Assembly: GCA_964405235.1 (NCBI GenBank)
Contig: CAYONG010000134.1
Location: 1-18,900 of the forward strand
Length of the DNA stretch: 18,900 nt
Source: WS-11 sp964405235
GTDB lineage: Bacteria; Eisenbacteria; RBG-16-71-46
Reading direction: 5' to 3'
Notes under the pieces: generated by a model
What the model saw: only the letters and a program-made list of their open reading frames with translations
Told to the model about the DNA's origin: nothing
Databases searched by the model: none
Shown: positions 15,927-18,900 of the stretch, in pieces
How positions within the stretch are numbered: the stretch's first letter is position 1
How the letters are laid out: each line of letters begins with the position of its first letter
Program-made: the position numbers and the translations under genes

Positions 15927-15990
15927 GCCTAACGCTCGGCATCACCAGCAGCCCGCGCAGCGGGCTGGCTGGTGCATGCCACAGTTATGC
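15927..15990 (-). other. attC site following the toxin gene
   Basis: A compact 64-bp attC. On the minus strand it runs GCATAAC (15990-15984) to GTTAGGC (15933-15927), with arms GGCATGCACCAGC and GCTGGTGATGCC and a central hairpin AGCCCGC-TG-CGCGGGCT. The toxin's TAA stop lies inside the first core site. Confidence 0.85.
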
Positions 15991-16332
15991 GGAGTACCGC
16001 TCTGTCACCAGGGTCTCCGACAAGATCGCGCGCTCACGCACCCGATCCGACCAGCGACGAGGATCTCGGTGCGCGTGAAACACGGCCGTAACAACGATGC
16101 GCTTCTCCTCGAGGGCGTAGAGAACAAGATACGGGAAGCGACGCAGAAGTGCCTTCCGAGTCCGGAGGGCGACAATCTCGTGCGCCTCAGGCAGGCGACG
16201 GAGACTCTCCACGGCGTCGTCGAAGGCGAGCAGGAACTCGAGCCCCAGCCCTGTCTGCTGGCGCTCATACCACCAGAACGCCTGCTCCACCTCCCGCTCG
16301 GCCTCCGGTAGCAGAACAACAGATCGCTTCAC
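15985..16332 (-). CDS. RelE/ParE-family toxin (cassette gene)
   Basis: 115 aa from a GTG at 16332 whose GTGA overlaps the antitoxin TGA by 4 nt, so the two are translationally coupled. The pattern VVLLPEAEREVEQAFWWYERQQTGLG with a later RFPYLVLYALEEKRIVVTAVFHAHRDPRRW is that of ParE/RelE-like type II toxins. These either cleave mRNA at the ribosome or poison gyrase; which one cannot be told. The stop codon is in the attC core 15984-15990, so the cassette carries no spare sequence after the gene. The C-terminus extends about 15 residues beyond the usual RDPRRW end. Toxin-antitoxin cassettes are known to stabilise large integron arrays, and a similar role here is inferred. Confidence 0.88.
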   Translation of the reverse strand: MKRSVVLLPEAEREVEQAFWWYERQQTGLGLEFLLAFDDAVESLRRLPEAHEIVALRTRKALLRRFPYLVLYALEEKRIVVTAVFHAHRDPRRWSDRVRERAILSETLVTERYSA

Positions 16333-16553
16333 CGCTCACCCTCCAACCGACGCTTGATCTCGTCCCACGACGAGCAGTCCCCCGGATCGGCTTCGTGCTT
16401 GCGAAGCCGCCGCTCTGCCTCTTCGCGCTGCACCGGTGTGAGCTCGACCGCCCGCGGTGAAAGCGCAATCTCGTCCCAGAGATCCTGGACCCGGAGAATC
16501 TTCTCCGACACCGAGAGGTCGTCCGGCTCACCATGTTTCGATTCGCTACTCAT
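16329..16553 (-). CDS. Antitoxin, addiction-module component family (cassette gene)
   Basis: 74 aa from ATG 16553 with GAGGG upstream; the longer frame to 16697 is attC sequence and is rejected. It is acidic and helical: SVSEKILRVQDLWDEIA, then LTPVQREEAERRLRKHEADP, then WDEIKRRLEGER. This matches the addiction-module antitoxin family (CHP02574-like) that pairs with ParE/RelE toxins. The family neutralises the toxin by direct binding and usually lacks a strong DNA-binding domain of its own. It is the first gene of the two-gene cassette and overlaps the toxin start by 4 nt. Confidence 0.88.
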   Translation of the reverse strand: MSSESKHGEPDDLSVSEKILRVQDLWDEIALSPRAVELTPVQREEAERRLRKHEADPGDCSSWDEIKRRLEGER

Positions 16554-16602
16554 CTCATTTCCCTCCTGTGCTACAAGGGGGCTGCCCGACTGAGACCCTT
16601 CC

Positions 16603-16704
16603 GCATAACGCCGGCCATAATCCGCGGGCCGGGCGGCGCGCCGGTTGCTGCGATTGACAACCGGCGTGACGCCCGAGACCGTCGGGTTGATGGCCATGTT
16701 AGGC
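16603..16704 (-). other. attC site following the DUF1697 cassette
   Basis: 102 bp. On the minus strand it runs GCCTAAC (16704-16698) to GTTATGC (16609-16603), with arms ATGGCC and GGCCGGC and an internal stem CCGGTTG/CAACCGG. It shares its two ends almost completely with the attC at 17342-17437. Confidence 0.88.
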
Positions 16705-16736
16705 GGCGCCCGAAAGCCGAGGATTGGGTCCGGATG

Positions 16737-17279
16737 CTACGAGCCTTCGATCAGCGCCACGAGCTTTGTCATCGTCGCGAGATTCCGAGCCGTGCCCGTG
16801 TCCCCGAGCTGGCGGTTCGCGGCCGCCCAGAGCGGGCTGTCGAGTACGCCCCCCGAGCACCAAAGGTAAGCGACATGGGGACCAAGGGCGAACGCCTCTG
16901 GCGCCCAGCGGTCCTTGAGAAGGGGTTTCAACTGCGCCAGCGCCTTCGGATCCGGGCACGCCATGACGAGCAAGCGCGACGGGTTGTCGGCGACCGACGC
17001 AAGCGGATTGTGTCGGACGGCTGAAGCAAGGTCTCTTCCCTTCAGCACGGTGACTCGAGTCTCGACCCCGAGCCGAGATGCGATCGCCTTCTCGATGCGA
17101 GTCGCCGCATCGCCGGACGTTTCCGCACGTACCGTGAAGACGACGTTTCCGCTGTTGAGCAATGTGCGAACATCGCCGTAGCCAAGGCCTTCGACCAGCT
17201 TCCGTAGATCCGCCATCGCGACGCGCTTCGCAGTCCCGACGTTGACTCCACGAAGAAGCGCGACGCGCCTGTCATCCAC
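16737..17279 (-). CDS. DUF1697 family protein (cassette gene)
   Basis: 180 aa from a GTG at 17279 with AAGGGG about 8 nt upstream, giving the family's usual start (RRVALLRGVNVGTAKRV). The ATG at 17357 lies inside the previous attC and is rejected. Diagnostic pieces are VALLRGVNVG, LVEGLGYGDVRTLLNSGNVVF and, near the end, NRQLGDTGTARNLATM, the conserved closing motif of DUF1697. Length matches the family (about 175-185). It is cytoplasmic, with a ferredoxin-like fold known from structural genomics and no established activity. It is common in actinobacteria and in accessory DNA. The cassette is bounded by attC 17342-17437 and attC 16603-16704. Confidence 0.9.
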   Translation of the reverse strand: MDDRRVALLRGVNVGTAKRVAMADLRKLVEGLGYGDVRTLLNSGNVVFTVRAETSGDAATRIEKAIASRLGVETRVTVLKGRDLASAVRHNPLASVADNPSRLLVMACPDPKALAQLKPLLKDRWAPEAFALGPHVAYLWCSGGVLDSPLWAAANRQLGDTGTARNLATMTKLVALIEGS

Positions 17280-17341
17280 GAACTTCCCCTTCGATAAGCA
17301 ACTGCACCAGCGTCGATTGACCAGCCACCGTACGCACGTCC

Positions 17342-17437
17342 GCATAACGCCGGCCATAACCCGCGGCGGGCGAGCGCGGAGCCTGGCCCCTGCAGGAAAG
17401 TCTGCCGCCCGCTGTCGGGTTCATGGCCTTGTTAGCC
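17342..17437 (-). other. attC site following the rhodanese cassette
   Basis: 96 bp. On the minus strand it runs GGCTAAC (17437-17431) to GTTATGC (17348-17342), with arms AAGGCCATGAACCCG and CGGGTTATGGCCGGC and an internal CGGGC/GCCCG stem. It starts 15 bp after the rhodanese stop. Confidence 0.88.
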
Positions 17438-17452
17438 GGCGCTCACCCTAAT

Positions 17453-18247
17453 TCATGGTCTCAGGGCGGACTGCGCTTCATCGAAGCTCCCGCGGAAGTA
17501 CGCCACGTTATGGAACGCCTCGCGCGACAGGGCTTCGGCTACATATCGGGCTTCAGCAACATCTCGCCCGATGACAATCAGGCGCGTATTGTGATCCTCC
17601 ATGGGCAGTCTTCCGTCGTCCTTCGCCCGCTTCACCTCACCCACGTCTTTTCCCTCCAACACGCCACTACGCGGGATGTTTTTGGCGTTGGGAAGAGTGC
17701 CGCTGCGGAAGACGCTCGCTTCGCGAGTATCGATGAGAATTGTGGTTTGGTCATTGGCGACCACGTGTCGTAACCCGTCCGGCTCGATTTCCGTCAAGCC
17801 GCCCAGAGCCCGCCAGACCGGAATACCGAGCTGATAGCGACGAACGTTGGAGTAACCCACGGCAAGAAGCTCATCGGCGAGCCGCTTGCTCTTCCCGCAG
17901 AAGGGACCGTTACAGTAGAGAACAAGCGGAGTCTCTTTTTTGCCCTCGAGAATTCGACCGATCTCCGCAACATCAGAGACGTAAGACGACATGGGAACAC
18001 CGGGCTTGGCGGCAACGTTGACCGCGCCGGGGATGTGACTGATCGCGAACTCTCGAAAGGGACGCGCATCGAGAACGACGGCGTTCTTGTCGGCAAGAAT
18101 GCCTCGGAGCTGCTCGGTGGAAACCTCCGCAGTCCGTTGCCCGGATTCGCCCAGCGTGGCCTGAAAGATGTTCCCAGGCGTCTGTCCGTGCGCGGCGGCT
18201 GCCGAACCGAACAACATGAATGTCAACAGGATCGTTCGGTGGTTCAT
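17453..18247 (-). CDS. Exported tandem rhodanese-domain protein (cassette gene)
   Basis: 264 aa from ATG 18247 with GAGGAGGGG upstream. The signal peptide is about residues 1-21 (TILLTFMLFGSAAAAHG). Domain 1 (about 42-150) has VVLDARPFREFAISHIPGA and the active loop YCNGPFCGKS with C112 as the likely persulfide-forming Cys and a second Cys at 117. Domain 2 (about 155-262) has ILIDTREASVFRSGTLPNA, but its loop position reads VIGRDVAEAR with no Cys, so it is probably inactive and structural. Rhodaneses move sulfane sulfur; an exported one may act in periplasmic thiosulfate, cyanide or arsenate handling, which is inference. The cassette is bounded by the attC-like element 18270-18355 and attC 17342-17437. 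Confidence 0.88.
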   Translation of the reverse strand: MNHRTILLTFMLFGSAAAAHGQTPGNIFQATLGESGQRTAEVSTEQLRGILADKNAVVLDARPFREFAISHIPGAVNVAAKPGVPMSSYVSDVAEIGRILEGKKETPLVLYCNGPFCGKSKRLADELLAVGYSNVRRYQLGIPVWRALGGLTEIEPDGLRHVVANDQTTILIDTREASVFRSGTLPNAKNIPRSGVLEGKDVGEVKRAKDDGRLPMEDHNTRLIVIGRDVAEARYVAEALSREAFHNVAYFRGSFDEAQSALRP

Positions 18248-18269
18248 CTGTGTCCCCTCCTCAGTATCC

Positions 18270-18355
18270 CGCCAACGCTCGCGATCCGCGGCAGCGCGCA
18301 GTTGGCGCGCCGCTTGTTCGGGGTTGCAAGCGCCGAACGCTGCATCGCATTATCA
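18270..18355 (-). other. Probable attC site following the DUF1579-like cassette
   Basis: On the minus strand it starts TGATAAT (18355-18349) and ends GTTGGCG (18276-18270). GCGAT and GCAGC pair with GCTGC and ATCGC, with one bulge, and a second inner stem is CGCTTG/CAAGCG. Both cores depart from RYYYAAC/GTTRRRY, so this is weaker than the others, but its position between two genes fits. Confidence 0.55.
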
Positions 18356-18380
18356 GACGGCATGTGCTCCTGGCGTATGA

Positions 18381-18896
18381 TCAATCGAGCCTGACGTAAG
18401 TAAGGCTCGCATCAATCTCCCAGGTCGCTCGGTCGGTCGACGATTCTGCCACGAATGGGACCTCTCGCCCTGAAAGAGGCCCCATGCGGACCCGTGAGAT
18501 TACGGTCTTGCCACTGACTTCATCTTCTTTCGTGAACTCGAGAATGTCATGACGGAAAACGCCTGACATCGTTTCGTTGCGTCCTTTGCTGCCGATGCCG
18601 TAATAGGTGTAACTATCATTGTCAGGCAGGTAGCCGAGGATACTCATACCCCGTCCGATAGAGCCATCCAAGCGCTTACTTTCCGTCTCACAGACGATGT
18701 GAAAGTTGCCGTCGTACCAACGACACACTTCCAAGTAGGTCTCCTCTCTGCCCGCTATGGTCCAACGACCCACGAGCGGATTGAGTTGATCGTAGCCAGA
18801 CGCACGGACTGGTTCTGGTGCGATCGTCTGCGCCCTCCCGATCGGGCTTTGGCAGGTTGTTGCAATGATGAAGATAGCGACGAGGTACGTTTTCAA
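18381..18896 (-). CDS. Exported DUF1579-like protein (cassette gene, start uncertain at window edge)
   Basis: 171 aa if the TTG at 18896 is the start; the window ends 4 bp further on, so a better start may lie outside. A signal-like hydrophobic start (YLVAIFIIATTC) leads to a possible cleavage near GRAQ|T. The mature part contains LNPLVGRWTIAG and VCRWYDGNFHIVCETE, the pattern of DUF1579-type lipocalin-like domains that begin with a GxW motif, followed by GYLPDNDSYTYYGI. The family has no firm function; small-molecule binding in the periplasm is a guess. Its stop is 25 bp before the attC-like element 18270-18355, so it is the furthest upstream cassette visible. Confidence 0.7.
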   Translation of the reverse strand: MKTYLVAIFIIATTCQSPIGRAQTIAPEPVRASGYDQLNPLVGRWTIAGREETYLEVCRWYDGNFHIVCETESKRLDGSIGRGMSILGYLPDNDSYTYYGIGSKGRNETMSGVFRHDILEFTKEDEVSGKTVISRVRMGPLSGREVPFVAESSTDRATWEIDASLTYVRLD

Positions 18897-18900
18897 GCGC

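Larger units (their letters stand above)
14550..18900 (-). mobile_element. Integron gene-cassette array (attC-bounded, no integrase in window)
   Basis: Small unrelated genes, all on the minus strand, alternate with 64-107-bp elements that have RYYYAAC-like and GTTRRRY-like ends and internal inverted repeats. Each gene stops within about 0-40 bp of the element that follows it, and each next gene starts 15-65 bp after the element, as in integron cassettes. The cassettes seen are DUF1579-like, tandem rhodanese, DUF1697, antitoxin-toxin, GIY-YIG and DUF1801. Base composition is visibly lower in GC than the flanking chromosome. By cassette polarity attI and the integrase should be to the right of 18900. 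If they are absent this is a cluster of attC sites lacking an integrase. Confidence 0.85.

Overview
The window is high-GC DNA from a Gram-negative bacterium. An outer-membrane beta-barrel protein ending in Phe and several exported proteins support this. One secreted protein carries thrombospondin type 3 calcium repeats followed by a C-terminal FlgD-Ig-like sorting-type domain. That combination, with a very large M14 carboxypeptidase, is typical of FCB-group or candidate-phylum lineages such as Eisenbacteria or Gemmatimonadota. The lineage is an inference from protein style; no rRNA or tRNA gene is visible.

Positions 1-5686 hold two secreted proteins on the minus strand. The first is a large partial adhesin-like protein (right-handed beta-helix, five Ig/PKD-like repeats, and a duplicated DDAEE-containing domain) that runs off the left edge. 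The second is the TSP3/FlgD-Ig protein. An AT-rich intergenic island with a candidate promoter separates them. Positions 5859-8895 hold a ferritin-like protein (minus), a divergent GT39/ArnT-type membrane glycosyltransferase (plus) and a small beta-barrel outer-membrane protein (plus). Positions 9037-14335 are all minus strand: a PP2C protein phosphatase, then a 155-bp nearly palindromic element, then an exported M14 carboxypeptidase closely followed by an orphan AIR-synthase-like (PurM/HypE superfamily) protein.

From about 14550 to the right edge the architecture changes completely. Short, unrelated, lower-GC genes all lie on the minus strand. Each is followed by a folded element bounded by RYYYAAC/GTTRRRY-like core sites. 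This is an integron gene-cassette array. Its cassettes are, in transcription order from the right: a secreted DUF1579-like protein, a secreted tandem rhodanese, a DUF1697 protein, an antitoxin/RelE-ParE toxin pair, a GIY-YIG nuclease with homing-endonuclease-associated repeats, and a DUF1801 protein. No integrase is in the window. The gene orientation predicts attI/intI beyond position 18900, unless this is an integrase-less attC cluster. The last attC, next to the chromosomal PP2C gene, has only one recognisable core end and a perfect 34-bp stem, so it probably marks the array boundary.

The array is the most notable system here: at least five bounded cassettes and six attC or attC-like sites of different sequence families, in a genome that does not look like a typical gammaproteobacterial integron host.
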